Source: Hofstenia miamia
Lineage: Eukaryota; Xenacoelomorpha; Acoela
DNA length: 64,000 nt
Assembly (NCBI GenBank): GCA_004352715.1
Contig: SCFE01000003.1
Coordinates: 2,760,568-2,824,567, forward strand
Reading direction: 5' to 3'
Shown here: piece after piece, positions 11,475-26,400 of the stretch
Layout of the letters: the number at the start of each line of letters is the position of its first letter
Numbering within the stretch: position 1 is the stretch's first letter
Position numbers and translations under genes: made by a program
The notes under the pieces: model-generated
Database searches by the model: none
What the model saw: only the letters and a program-made list of their open reading frames with translations
Told to the model about the DNA's origin: nothing

Positions 11475-14400
11475 CTACAACAAATATGTCTGCATTTTGA
11501 CTTTAACTTTTTTAAATATATAATGTTGTAAAATACAATAGGGATAATCAGTTTCAAATATCTATTATATATATATATATATATATAACACACATATCCT
11601 ATAGTAAATAATTATTCAAAATATACAATACATTACAGCTGTACGATAAATGTAATGAAAAAACAATACAGACAATGATTCGACTTCAAATTTATGAAAA
11701 TAGAATTGATGGAGAATTTCACCTTAAATATTCCCGAAAGAATAACTCCAAAATCTTGAACAACTTGGAGTTAGTTTGTGACGGATGTCTGATAAAATAT
11801 AGATTAGTGAATGGCCGAAACAATGCACAATGGATTATGGGATCAATTGCAGCAGAAGATCCTCGTAACGAATGAAGCGGTAGGTTTTTGATTGGGCAAG
11901 AATTTATCTTCATTTGAATCTTTACGATAAAATTAACATGGAGAGTTCAATGAACAAAAACCAGCAATTAAATTTATCAGCAAATATTAGTAGGAACGAA
12001 TCAAACAAAACGCCTAGTCCAATTGTTCTATGCAACAACTTGCAGCAACTTGCATTTAAGCACGTAGATGAATAATAAACTTTTACATACATGTATTGAA
12101 CTAAATGTAACTAATTTCCAAATGATTTTGGTTATTAAAATATTTACTTGTTGAGGACCCAGATAGAAAGCAGCGCCATATGTAGAAAACATAACTAAAA
12201 AGAAAAACCCAAGCGATACACCAGACATTGAAGTGTTGAGAAATTCTGCCCGTTCCGAAACTTTAAGTAGTTTATCGTACCTAAAATGGTGAAGTTTTAA
12301 AAACAATAAATTAGCAGGAAAAACGCATATAAAATAATAAATTTCTAGTTCTGGTTGTGGTTGGTAGCTATTATTACCACTGATAAACCTGGCGTCTCAC
12401 GATTATTTTTCTACAATTGAGGCCATTTTGTTGTCCATTTCCTTAACAGTAAAGGAGGGAACTATCTGTAATTCTGTACAGCATATTTCGCGTCACACGA
12501 TCTTTTTATGAAATCTAATTGATTTGGCTTCATAAATTGCGCTTAAATAACACCAAGAAACAAAGGTTATGATCCCGTGAATTTCAAAACTGTAATTTTT
12601 TTAAGCTAGTATTCACTAAATTTACAATTGAATCCAAAGACGACCCTCTCGCATAGTTTTTGACCATTCTTAACAAAACCCAAGTCAATGTAGTCCAACC
12701 GACTATATTTTAGGCAATATCACATTCAACTAAATGCGAACGACATTGTACAAACATGTTTACTACAAATACTAAGCAATGATAAATAATATAATATCCT
12801 ACCTGTGTGAGGGTAATTTAAAAACCCCCGTAAACAAAAGAATCAGTACATGAAAAATGTAAACTTTGAAATCCATAAATTGAACGCATGAATTATATTT
12901 GGAAACGAAATAATAGCTATATCAAAGCCTGGTCATTTGTCATTATCCATAAATAGCCTGGATACCAAAACTTCGAGAAAATTACTATGAAATCAATCAT
13001 AAAATTTCTCAATTGTGATAATAAAATCTAGTGCGTAACAGAAAATCAAGAAATTCAATGACCATTAACCCTTTATCATGCAAAAGCCATTATAGTGGCT
13101 TTGAGGCCTGTCATGCACAATAATTTTAGTTTAAGCTTTCACTGTCAAATTTTATTTACCAATAATATTAGATAATAGAACATTACAGACTGTTTTAAAA
13201 CTATGTTAATCATTGTAAGTAAAAGTTAGCTCAGTTTTAGTTCAGTTTCTTTTATTCATTGGTACCCTTTGTGTGGTGAAGTTGAAAACAAGGCACAACG
13301 CACAGGGGCACGGGATCTGAAGAATTACAAGTCTTGCAGCAGAATGATGTGCGACGTCTTTCCTTTGTAAGAGCACAATACCGGCATTGAAGGGGTTTTG
13401 ACAATTTGTCAGGATAATGATTTTCACTTAGTAACAGCGAAGGTGAGGGTTCAGAGGATGATCGTCCCCTCTTGTGATGTTTTCGTGAATTGTACGAAGA
13501 CAGCAATTCTCTAACCAGCTCCAGTCGAAATTGTTTTTGCTTGAGTTTAGGTTGGTGAGGAGTTTCAGACTGAATTATGTGTGTATTCACAATGCAGACA
13601 TCCAAGATGAAATAAAAAAGTCTGTGCCACCACTTTTTAGCCTTTCTGCTACATGAGTAAACTTTACGCTTAGCGTCACTTAGATCGACACCACCCATTC
13701 CAATGTTGTATCTTTTTACAGCCTGAGGACAATCAACCAAAACCCTTGTCCCGTCCTTATTCTTCCGAGAAACTTGAGTTACTTCGTTAGGGTCAGATAT
13801 TGTGTCAATAAAATGCACTAACTTTTTGTCTTGCCAAGAAATACAATTCACTGTATCATTTTCAACAAGTTCCGACTTTGAGGCACCCCTATCCAGCTTC
13901 AGGTTTTTGAGGGTATTTGGAAACTTTTTTCGGTTGGATCTTGCTGTGCCACAACTATACGTATTGCATTCCAGAAGACGAGAAGCGAGATCAACTGTGG
14001 AAAAATAATTATCAAAGTATACAAAATGCACTAAATTTTTATATGGTTCTACTAAATTTAGTACAACAAACGGACCTAAACCTCCATGAGAGCGAGTGTC
14101 AACAGAACCAGCTCCAGTGTAGACCTCAAAGTTGCACATATACCCATTGGTAGCATCGCACAAACACCATACCTTGTATCCACGCTTTGTGGGTTTCATG
14201 GGCACATATTGCTTGAGAGAACTCCGTCCTTTGTATCCAACCATTGCTTCATCGACACTCAATTGACGGGATGGATGATATTCCCGCATAAAGTTTTCTC
14301 GTGCCATTGTTAGTAATGGCCGTATTTTATGCAATTTGTCGTGTCCTGGATCACCTCGAGGCTTCATTGTAGTATTATCGTTCAAGTGAAGACAGCGCAA

Positions 14401-17400
14401 GAGAAGCTTGAATCGATTTATCGGCATTCCATCTACAATACCAGGAACTTTCAAGAGTGGATCAGACGACCAGTAATCCTCTGTTTGTGGAAGAGAGTGA
14501 AAACCCATTGCAATTATAATACCCAAAAACGACTTCATTTCACTCTTGTTTGTATCAACCCAAGGATATCTAGCACTTGGTGGATTTTGAGCTGCATACA
14601 GATATGTTTGTTCCACTATAAGTTGAAACACTTGGTCATCAAATATTAGTTGGAAAAAATCCAGTGGTGTGGCATGTGAATCAAGATTGGAAGAAGGTCC
14701 GGTTTTTGACGTAAACGGTGGAGGTTGGAATGCAACAGCTGTTGGAACAGTGGAAATCGTACGAGGGCCGACTGACATGCTAGAAGAGCTCGAAGTAACT
14801 GGTGTAGATTGTAATACATCTGTTGGAACAGCGGAAGTCGTTCGAGAGGGGGAACCAGTTGGAGAGACTGACATGCAGGGAGAGTTCAAAGATGAAGGTA
14901 AATTCGGAGGCGAATCATCATCACTTACTGTTTCAGACTCAAAAGGAAGAGTACTTATAGTATTGCTGCTTGCCTGTGCTCGGTCAAGAGAGTTGGCTAG
15001 GGTGTTTGAGAAGTCCTCGTCATCACTCAGCTCCCCTTCATCTGAAGTTGCCCAATCACCATCACTTTCAATCATTGATAGAACCTGATTGGGTGTTAGC
15101 TTGGCCATTGGCAATGTCTAGAAATAATGGTGAAAGGTTATATAAGTAAGTAAGTCAATAACTAACTATGGCAATAACAAAAAAGGCATCTCTATGTAGT
15201 ATATTCCTACTTACCAGCAATGTTCACCTTGCTAACTCTGAGCGCTATATTTCTGTAACTGCTGGGGGTAAAGACTTGGAAATTGGCTCAAACTGTAGAC
15301 AAAGAATAGCTCTTTCTGCTGATGTTGCAATTTTTTAGTCACATGCTTTTCCCAATGTTCTACTGAGCATGCTCAGTAGGAGCCAATATATTGGCTTTTG
15401 CATGATAAAGGGGGTAGTAATTTCGCACATGCTGCATGATAAAGGGTTAATTTAACACTTTATATAGTTAAGTTGAATAGTGCCTGAAAATTTATGTATT
15501 ATTTGGGAACCCAAGGGCTATGCCCGAATCGTCCTGGAGAGTAACCTCCATGTGGTGGTTCCTGGGTAGGCGGAGACGCTGAGCCAATACTTGATGGGCG
15601 CGTCGCTTTGCGGAGTCCCGAACCAAAAGTGGACGCTAAACAATAGGGTAGAAGAAGGTGCTGCCATGTGTGCTTTGCACATATGGGGGCGGTGACGGTG
15701 ATGTGAGACTGTCTGTTCTGTGGAGCAGACGGCGACGTCTATGCCCAGAGCCGTAGAGTGCGTCTACGAGGGCAGTTATACAGAGGATTTTCCTCTGTCT
15801 CTGGCCTCTAGATAGGCCTAGGCCAGCATTTGCTGAGCCTTACCTATGAGGGAGCTTTGCTTCGTCATGGGTCATAACAGGCAGACGCAGGTGCTCACGA
15901 GTTACCTCAGTTAGTAGCCTTGGTTGGCGAAAGCTGCAGAGAGGCGCAACCCTCTCATGAAGCTCGGCCTTCGGCTTCACTCTCTGCTGATCAGACTCAA
16001 CACAGATCAGCACTCTGCGTGCCAGGGGTCGCCAGAGGTCAAGCATGATTAATCCGGCCTTAGCGGGTACACTTCCAGGGGAGGAGTCACGGACTTGATC
16101 TGTTGACACGCACTCTTCAGTCTGTTGACTGGTAGAGTAACCCCGAAAAATGTATTATTAAATTTAAGCATCTATTTGTAAAACACAAACAAAGAGTAAC
16201 AACCAAAAGAAATGAGCTAATAAGCATACTTTTGAGCCTCTTTTTGCATTCCCTCAAAGGCAATGACCGTTCGCATAGAACCCAAAGCCTGCTGAGCGAT
16301 ACCTCCTGCTTCCGCGTAGTTAGTCTGCCGTCTTTTTACATTTTTAATAGAAAACTAAAAAATAACTGATGAACCACCTTATTTTTATCGTTTCACACTA
16401 AATTGCATGTTTCTACGTTGCTACTAAAAGGATCACAAAGATTATAATTAATTTCACAACACAAATGACGGTTTTGGTAGGCTTCACATTATTTTTAATA
16501 TTCAAAGTAGTTGAATCTTCAATTTAACTATTTAATTGAAAATAATTAATAAAAATGTCTTTTAAAAAAGTCGCCTTTCATTATTTGATCAAAGTAAACA
16601 GATAGACCTTATTTTCAGAATGGCACAACAGACTAAGAGACATAACAATGAAAAAACAGGAAATATATTCAAATTCACGGTGGTTTTACTGGTTCCAAAA
16701 TAATCAAATTTTGACATTTATTATTGTATTAAAACGAATATTTATTGAAAAATGAATCTGAAGTAAAATTGAGACTTGGTTTGTACTGATACTTACTTCA
16801 TGAACTGCCCAACCAGCCACCGCCAAGAAAGGCATTCCAACGGCCATGAGCAGAGCCATTTTGAAACCATAGATGAAAGCGACGATGAAACCCCCAAAGA
16901 AGACGGTGAGATGCTGAAAGCAGATGCATATTTTATCAGAAACACCATCGCGAACACTGTCGATGTCACTAAAAGATACAAATGAGTTTACAAAACTCAA
17001 AATCAATAATTCACAATTTCACATGCAAATTTGATTTTACGTTAAAACTGCGTAATCTGTTTAAATGCTAACAAAGGCTTGAAGGACTGTTGATTCTCTG
17101 TACAAAGTCAAATTTCTGAAGTTACTTGACAGAACTTTGCGGGTCATTCCAGTATGATTAGATGTTGGAGAAGACAATTAGCATGGTGTTTTTACATATT
17201 CATTGCTCCTCGCTAGGGTGGCCTTCTATTACAGGTGGCCTTCAATTACAGGTTTTACGGTATCTACAGAGTGAGGAATGGTTGTGATGTGTTTGATCAT
17301 AATGAGCACGTTTAAGTGCATTGACTGTGGTATTTGCAGGCTAGGTCTGTGAAATACATGCATTTTTGAAAGAATAAACTATTATTGCTATAAATTCAAT

Positions 17401-20400
17401 TCTTTTCAATTGTCAAGAACTACTACAAATGGAACTTGTATGTCAACAACATTAGCGACATTCACATTAACAATGGAAACAAAATTGGAACTGGACGATA
17501 ATGGTAATTGATAATTAGGAAATTATTGGCATTTAATTCCAAACTGCTTTCACCTAAAGAAAACGAAGGGTTTCATTCAAAAATGGAGTCATTGAGATTT
17601 TGGTTATTCGTTAAACAGCCATTTATTTCGTTAGTGGGTGTTTAAAATTAAGCAGCAATTAGTACAATTTCAAATAGAAATATCGGTAAGTTAGCATTGA
17701 TAATTTTTAATTTAAAAAATGTTGGTTGATGATTGGTTTTTGATAAAACGTAGAGTTGCATCAAATAACTGACCATTAATTGAAATCACTGGACACCGGC
17801 ATGAACTGAGTTGCGATATTAGTTTGGAGATATAATTTTTGTAGCACAATATACATAAAAAGTAGAAATTTCTTAATGTGACTGCAATTCCTAAGAGATA
17901 TGCAGTTGCCGAGAGACTGTCAAGAACTCTAAATTCATGACATAGGTACGCTTCATAAAAGCTTGCCCATTTTAATTGTAATTGATTCAATTGAGAAATA
18001 TTGTAATTGAAGAAAAATAAAATCTTAGAATAACTAAAATAATTTCAAATAATGTGTATTAATTTTTAAATAAAATTAAATAAAATATATTTAAATCAAT
18101 CACATTTTTATAGGATGTTACAAAAGAATATGTTTATTTATAGAGCTTCATATCCAGGGCCTTGCGAGTACTCGAAATTTCAAGTCGACTACCCGACCCT
18201 ACTCGACTCGAAATTTCAACATTAACAGATTTCGAGTCGCGTCGTATCAATTCGAGTTTTGTTGATATGGTATTGAATAGTGCAATGTATATGCTTTCTC
18301 ATTGAAAAAACTTTCGACAAAAGCTTCTTTTAGAATCATTTGGGTTGAGCAATATTGTCTACTGAATGATCGTTACTAATATCAAGAAGTTAGAATTGAT
18401 GGATATTACGTTGGTAGCCTCTCCCGGTTGATTGGATTGTTTTGAATTGTTTTAACATAAAAAGTTATTTTCTAGTCTTTCATAAAAGTTATATTAAAAC
18501 TTCATTAACAAAGGTTGTGATTTTATTTTGGTAGAAAAACTTCCCTTTTTATTCAAATGATATTGAATTTAATAATAACATCAGCAGTGATTGTTTAATG
18601 CGATATCTATATAGGCCTACAATACTTATTAATTACACGTTTTTGACCAATTAGAAATGTAATTGCTATAATGTATTTTTTCGTACTTGCAGAACAGTTG
18701 ATTATTTAATGGTGATTTTACAAGTATGATATTGATAACCCCAAGTGGGTAGACAAGACTCGAGACCCGACCCTACTCGGAGAAAAAACACCCCGACTCG
18801 CAGGGCCCTAGCATATCCATCTACATATATTGATTACCGTGAACAACTTACTGTTTAATTATATTGATATACAAAAACTAAAATTGCAACTGAAACTTAA
18901 ACAAAAAATTTATAAGAATTTAAACTCAGCAGTCTAATAAGTTGAATGGAAACACTTTGAGGTAACGATTTACACTTTTTTTATAAGAACGATTTTATAA
19001 GAACAATGAGGCTCAAAAATGCCAAAAATAAGAACAATTTAAGAACATTAGTGAGGCTGAAAGTATTTAAAAAGTAGTTTTTTTGTTTTGATTTTTACAA
19101 TGAATACTAACAAAAGATACTTATTTACAGTTCCAAAAGTTTAAAAATACCGAAGGTAAGAGAATCAAACAAAAGGCCTTTTCGTAATATAAAGTAGTTA
19201 TAGCAAAAAGAATCAGTGGCATCTAAAATCCTCTAAATAGTAAAGTAAATAGCCAAAACTTGTTTTTTACCTTAGAAAAAATAAGAACAAAATAAGAACA
19301 ATTTAAGGCTCAAAGTGCCAAAAAAACAAGAACAGCTGAGCCTCAGCAAAAATCTACTGGTTCTTATAAAAAAAGTGCATTTGATCATCGCTTTAAACAC
19401 CGTTTGGATTGTATTAGATATGCAAATCATAATAAAAACGCACGAAAAAATTTATTAAAATAAGCGTAAACACATTTACAAAATGTACTTTTGTATAGAA
19501 TACCGTAAAATACAACGGAAAGCTGACATCAACAATAAACATTTCGACTAAAAGTAGTTATTGCCATATTAGAAAAAATTTGCATAAAAAAATCACTGTA
19601 CAATGCTTGTGCAAAACTATACAACTCTAGTAAGGTGATCTTAACTTTATGAAATACTTTGTAACCCAAAGTGATTTTAGCTGGCAAAACAAAATTTCAA
19701 AAAATCTTGTTTTGAATATTTATCTCCCCCAGATTTCCTTCTAAGTTTGAAGGAAAAACAACATTACAAAACAAAACCTTGGAAAAGAAATGAAATGGTT
19801 TTATATAAACTTATAATTTTCTAAACATAATTTAGGTAAACCTCCGCCTGATATGTAATTAAAATTTTGTTACACCGTGAAAGCAAATTCAAAAATGCAT
19901 ACCAAACAAAAATATGGGGCGTTGCAGGCATGCACAGCCTTCGAATTGTCTTAAAAAGTTCGCAAAATTTATTACTTCTGAAAACGTGCAATTTAATTAG
20001 TGAGGCAAATATCAGTTGTGCGTGAATCAGACATACCAAATACCAATATATTCGCCTAAAATGACAAACTACTTGAATGATAAAAGAATATAACCTGAAA
20101 ACTTATAACCATACACAATTAGTCTGATTCACTTAATCCTTGTGCCTGAAACACAATAACTAGAACTATTTAAGCTAAAGAATTATTGTGAGACGACAAC
20201 ATGCAAAAACTTTTCTTAATGGTTTTTAACAGCTTGAAAAAACTAAATTTTCATGTGCAGAATGTCATGTCAAGAAAAAATAAATGAATAAACGGTGGTG
20301 TTAAGAAACGCACCTGAAAATTTAGTAGAATAAAAATACGTGTTTTGGATAAACAACCATGATTTTACTCAGGCATGTCGAAAGTTATGAAGACCTTCCG

Positions 20401-23400
20401 CGAAAATATTTTCATTGTAGAATTTACGGGGTGCTCGGAGTGAGCGCTATATAGGGAAATATTGAAAGCCATTTCCTGTAATCAGAGTCTAATTTTGAGA
20501 CCATTTTTCAATGATAAAATCATTTCACAAAAACCGCGGATTTCAGCGTTTCCGCGGAAGATAGAGGGTTCTGTTACTGTTCTGAGACAAATAGCGTAAT
20601 ACATACTTTATTAATGGTAAGAAAACTAAGAATTAAAAATATTACAAATGCTAACATGTTTTTCTATATAAGAATTTCTTATCTATGCGGATAAGAAAGT
20701 TTTTAAAAAATTTAGAAAAGGGTGAAATTGCTTATAACAAAATAATAAAATTAATAAACGGTAGATCTGTTCAGTAGGGTTGGGACCCGATTTCGCTTGT
20801 GTTCAATCGAAATATTAGCAAAAAATAAGAAAACCTACTAAATTGCTGGTTAACCTGTTCATATACTTTAATGTTGTTTAACCGATTAACCTCCTGAAAC
20901 TCTAGTGAGCTAAAAATGAATCCCATGACTAATTGGAAAACAGTTTGCTTACCAATTAAATTAAACTCTACAAAGAGTAAAAAATAGTTGAAAAAAAGTT
21001 GAAAATACCCTGCATTTCGAGCGACCAATTTCCCGCACTGTTGTTTATCAAACCAACCGATGTCCTGCCGCAGAAGTTTCTGGAAGAATTCCCGTCGTAG
21101 ATTGTAGACTATCCCTTCGCCTGCAGTTGTTGAACACATTAACTAAAATAAAACAACTCGAAATTGAATATTTTCAGCACATTCAGTTCAGCGTTGAATG
21201 CCAAAGTTTACTTAAATATTTCTGCGAAGATATTTGAGCAAGAGGAATAGCTAAGACTTTTGCTTGAAAAACGTAAACTTTCAAATAATTATTCTGTTAT
21301 TTCAAAATTCAAATTTCATTATTTTCACTCTTGATAAAATTTATAGTTGTAACGATTTGGGATGTACACACACTCCCAAAACAGACGGGTATTCTGCCAT
21401 GAAATGAAAAAACGCAATAACATCAAACTTTTACTTATTTTGTTTTCCTAAACTATGTTATACTATACATTTTGTATTAAATGAACTGAAATCTCAAAAA
21501 AATTGACAATCATGCAACTGTAACACGCAAATCATTGACTGCAATATATAATTTACACATACTGTGTTGAAAAAAATATATGTTACATTAGAAAAGTAGC
21601 GTTTAGACCTACAACGTTTTCAATATTAATGAGATTGCCAGCAAAAGTTGTAAGTGTGAACGCGAAAAAACTTCGTTGTGAACTTTTCAAAACAAATTCT
21701 GAGCGTTACCATAAACTAAAGAATAAATAAATAAGCAGCTCATGCTGTGAATTTAGTACTTTCGGTAGAACGCAGGTATTATTTTAATTAGTGTGCACGA
21801 TCAATTTTTAGCAGTATTCAAACTCGCGAAAATTTTCTCTTACTTATTAACAACCATGTGGTCGATCAATAATGAAACACAATTGATAGAGCTAGTTGAA
21901 AAAAGCCGTGTTTATGAAATGCAAGTATTGAGAGCTACAAAATTCAGATTTAAGGAGTATAGCCACAGAAGAAATCGTTAGCATTCTTCATTATTTTAGT
22001 AAGTATATATTTAGCATTATTTGATTCGGCTATACCGTTACAGACCCGCAAGTTTGTATTAAATACAGCTTAGGTTAGTTTTTTGAAGAAATTCAATCAT
22101 TGATCCAGGTCATTTTTACGAGGAAACACCTGGCACTCAAAATTGAAAAAAAACTGGTTCTCGAGCCACTATATTTCTTTAATTCGTTAGCGATATAATT
22201 GTTGAATTTCGATCGATATCTTAAAAATGAATCGATTATAATTTCTTTGTTGATTCTGAGTTAGCAATGTGGTAAAAACGGAATAGCAAATTAAAAGAAA
22301 TTAACTCGTAATATCTCGACCAGCAATCCATCAAAGAAACAAAAACAGAGTCACCAGATCAAGTCACCGATGTTATACTGTATACTGTGTCAACTTGTAG
22401 CGGTACGATTAAAAATAGATTGAAATTATTTCGTTCTTTCATTGCTTTCGATTTTTTCGGTTGTTCGTTTTGAATCGATTCAAAATTACGACCGTTTAAA
22501 TCGCCGCAGCCTAATAATTGAGTAATGCCTATTTCTAACTGTTTCGATCACAGGGCCGTGACCAGAGAGGGAGCCTATCAGGGCCTCAAGCTCCCATCCC
22601 TATGACAAGGATAGACAATATTCAGCAAAATATAATGAGTGAATCTAGCGTTGCACTGAGCAAATAAATAAAAGATACAAATAAAGAAACACAACTAACA
22701 GCTTTAGCTCTCTTGAATTCAATGCAAGCACACACATTTATCTACACACTAGCTGTACTCTTCAAGTTTCCTCTTTGTTGTTGTAAAGGATTTTGCAAGG
22801 TAGTAGTTTGAATGCTAATGCAGCCTGGTCAAATGTTAAAAGCGCTAATTTGTTTTTCACAAAGATAGAACAAGTGAAATAATTGCACAAACATATACGG
22901 TTTCGTGTTCCAAATGGGGTGAAAAGTCACTGCAAATTACTCGCTGTCCACCTTGTAGGGCGGCTCCTAAATCACCAACTTACAATTTTCTGTAGTTCTT
23001 TAGATACACTATGATCTTTCCATACTTGGATGGTGTGATTCAAAATCTTGGAGATTTGTAGAGATTGCCGAATTCCCACATATGCAAAAAGTTCTCCAAA
23101 ATGAAGGACGATTATGTTAGCGTTGCTAATTCTCGTGTTACTACAAATTTAATAAACAGTGTCAAAGACAGATTTCATCATCTTAAATTAGCTTAATATA
23201 ATTTTTAGTTCTTGGATTGGACGGTGAAATTTTCATTTCAAAATTTCTATTTTTTGTTTTAGTGTTAAACATTAATCATGCCAAAAAACTGCTGCAAACT
23301 TGAGTATATTATAAATTTCCAGCATAATGATCTGCAAAAAATATGAAAATTTGCCAACTTATCTCATTCGTAAAAGAAATCGGGAAGAGACTAAATCTTG

Positions 23401-26400
23401 AACGGGTACTGCTGAACGTTTAATTAGTAAATGGAGATATTACAAAAAATTGGATTTTCTAATCCGAAATTTTGACGATGCCCACTCTCTTTACCATATT
23501 TGATTTTGACGAGGTACAAATTTTGTATTTTTGGTGTGGAAATTAATAGATGTTGCAGCCACTATTCCATCAACATGCATTTCTTGCGGAACCGGTTGCA
23601 GAACTACAATGATCTACAATGAGTGGAGAAAGACAAATCCCTTTTTAGAAATTGAAAAAAACTCGATTTATTGTATATTCCTATAAAATAGTATAATGAA
23701 GCTGTTAATGCCTTAATGCCTTTGCAAGTAAAAAAGACTGCAAAATTTTCTACAGGGTGGATACTGTTAAGTGAAATACAATTGACTTTTTAAAGCACCT
23801 TTCACACTGAAAATGTCAAATTCACGGCCACATTCTAGGTACGCGGAGTAAAAATTTAGCAACCATATCAACACTCTTGCAGAGAATGGAACAAATTTGC
23901 CAGTTACGAGAACAGCCGCGCATATAATTATGTTAAAGACGAAACCCAGCTCTTTTCATAAGGATGATGAATTGAAACGGTTATGGATTAAGACTGTATA
24001 TAGAGAAAATCTTGCTAAGTGAAGACAATTTCAAACAAGTGTTTTTACAAGGCGGCGACTAGAAGCAAAATAGGAATTTTATTATAAAACATATAAAACT
24101 ACAATTTTTGGGACAAATCTATATATTTTTAAATAAAAAATCATATTTTCCAATTCATTGTTAGATGTTAAGTAATCGATGATAATATCCTCTGATTTCA
24201 CAATGAAACTTTATATTATTATATTGATTCAAGTATCAAGCTTGAAGACACTGAGTTTTTGCAGCATTTGAAAAAGATATTCAGCAAAATCCAAAGTGTA
24301 TTGTAAATATATATTTGCACAATTTCCAAAATAATTTAATGATTTTCTTACGCAATGTTTTAAGAATGTAATAACATATGTTAAGCTGCTGTAGAGATGA
24401 CGAGGACAACGTGTGGTTCTTAAGTTGACCCAATCTCTTATAGAAAAAGATATTCAGCAAAATCCAAAGTGTATTGTAAATATATATTTGCACAATTTCC
24501 AAAATAATTTAATGATTTTCTTACGCAATGTTTTAAGAATGTAATAACATATGTTAAGCTGCTGTAGAGATGACGAGGACAACGTGTGGTTCTTAAGTTG
24601 ACCCAATCTCTTATAGAAAAAGATATTCAGCAAAATCCAAAGTGTATTGTAAATATATATTTGCACAATTTCCAAAATAATTTAATGATTTTCTTACGCA
24701 ATGTTTTAAGAATGTAATAACATATGTTAAGCTGCTGTAGAGATGACGAGGACAACGTGTGGTTCTTAAGTTGACCCAATCTCTTATAGAAAAAGATATT
24801 CAGCAAAATCCAAAGTGTATTGTAAATATATATTTGCACAATTTCCAAAATAATTTAATGATTTTCTTACGCAATGTTTTAAGAATGTAATAACATATGT
24901 TAAGCTGCTGTAGAGATGACGAGGACAACGTGTGGTTCTTAAGTTGACCCAATCTCTTATAGAAAAAGATATTCAGCAAAATCCAAAGTGTATTGTAAAT
25001 ATATATTTGCACAATTTCCAAAATAATTTAATGATTTTCTTACGCAATGTTTTAAGAATGTAATAACATATGTTAAGCTGCTGTAGAGATGACGAGGACA
25101 ACGTGTGGTTCTTAAGTTGACCCAATCTCTTATAGAAAAAGATATTCAGCAAAATCCAAAGTGTATTGTAAATATATATTTGCACAATTTCCAAAATAAT
25201 TTAATGATTTTCTTACGCAATGTTTTAAGAATGTAATAACATATGTTAAGCTGCTGTAGAGATGACGAGGACAACGTGTGGTTCTTAAGTTGACCCAATC
25301 TCTTATAGAAAAAGATATTCAGCAAAATCCAAAGTGTATTGTAAATATATATTTGCACAATTTCCAAAATAATTTAATGATTTTCTTACGCAATGTTTTA
25401 AGAATGTAATAACATATGTTAAGCTGCTGTAGAGATGACGAGGACAACGTGTGGTTCTTAAGTTGACCCAATCTCTTATAGAAAAAGATATTCAGCAAAA
25501 TCCAAAGTGTATTGTAAATATATATTTGCACAATTTCCAAAATAATTTAATGATTTTCTTACGCAATGTTTTAAGAATGTAATAACATATGTTAAGCTGC
25601 TGTAGAGATGACGAGGACAACGTGTGGTTCTTAAGTTGACCCAATCTCTTATAGAAAAAGATATTCAGCAAAATCCAAAGTGTATTGTAAATATATATTT
25701 GCACAATTTCCAAAATAATTTAATGATTTTCTTACGCAATGTTTTAAGAATGTAATAACATATGTTAAGCTGCTGTAGAGATGACGAGGACAACGTGTGG
25801 TTCTTAAGTTGACCCAATCTCTTATAGAAAAAGATATTCAGCAAAATCCAAAGTGTATTGTAAATATATATTTGCACAATTTCCAAAATAATTTAATGAT
25901 TTTCTTACGCAATGTTTTAAGAATGTAATAACATATGTTAAGCTGCTGTAGAGATGACGAGGACAACGTGTGGTTCTTAAGTTGACCCAATCTCTTATAG
26001 AAAAAGATATTCAGCAAAATCCAAAGTGTATTGTAAATATATATTTGCACAATTTCCAAAATAATTTAATGATTTTCTTACGCAATGTTTTAAGAATGTA
26101 ATAACATATGTTAAGCTGCTGTAGAGATGACGAGGACAACGTGTGGTTCTTAAGTTGACCCAATCTCTTATAGAAAAAGATATTCAGCAAAATCCAAAGT
26201 GTATTGTAAATATATATTTGCACAATTTCCAAAATAATTTAATGATTTTCTTACGCAATGTTTTAAGAATGTAATAACATATGTTAAGCTGCTGTAGAGA
26301 TGACGAGGACAACGTGTGGTTCTTAAGTTGACCCAATCTCTTATAGAAAAAGATATTCAGCAAAATCCAAAGTGTATTGTAAATATATATTTGCACAATT

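Noticed and set aside
14669-15088. 139-codon plus-strand frame
   Set aside because: It is the antisense shadow of the serine-rich N-terminus of the piggyBac transposase.
20394-20566. Weak inverted pair CTTCCGCGAAAA / TTTCCGCGGAAG as a MITE
   Set aside because: The match is only about 12 bases, with no duplication and no clear ends.
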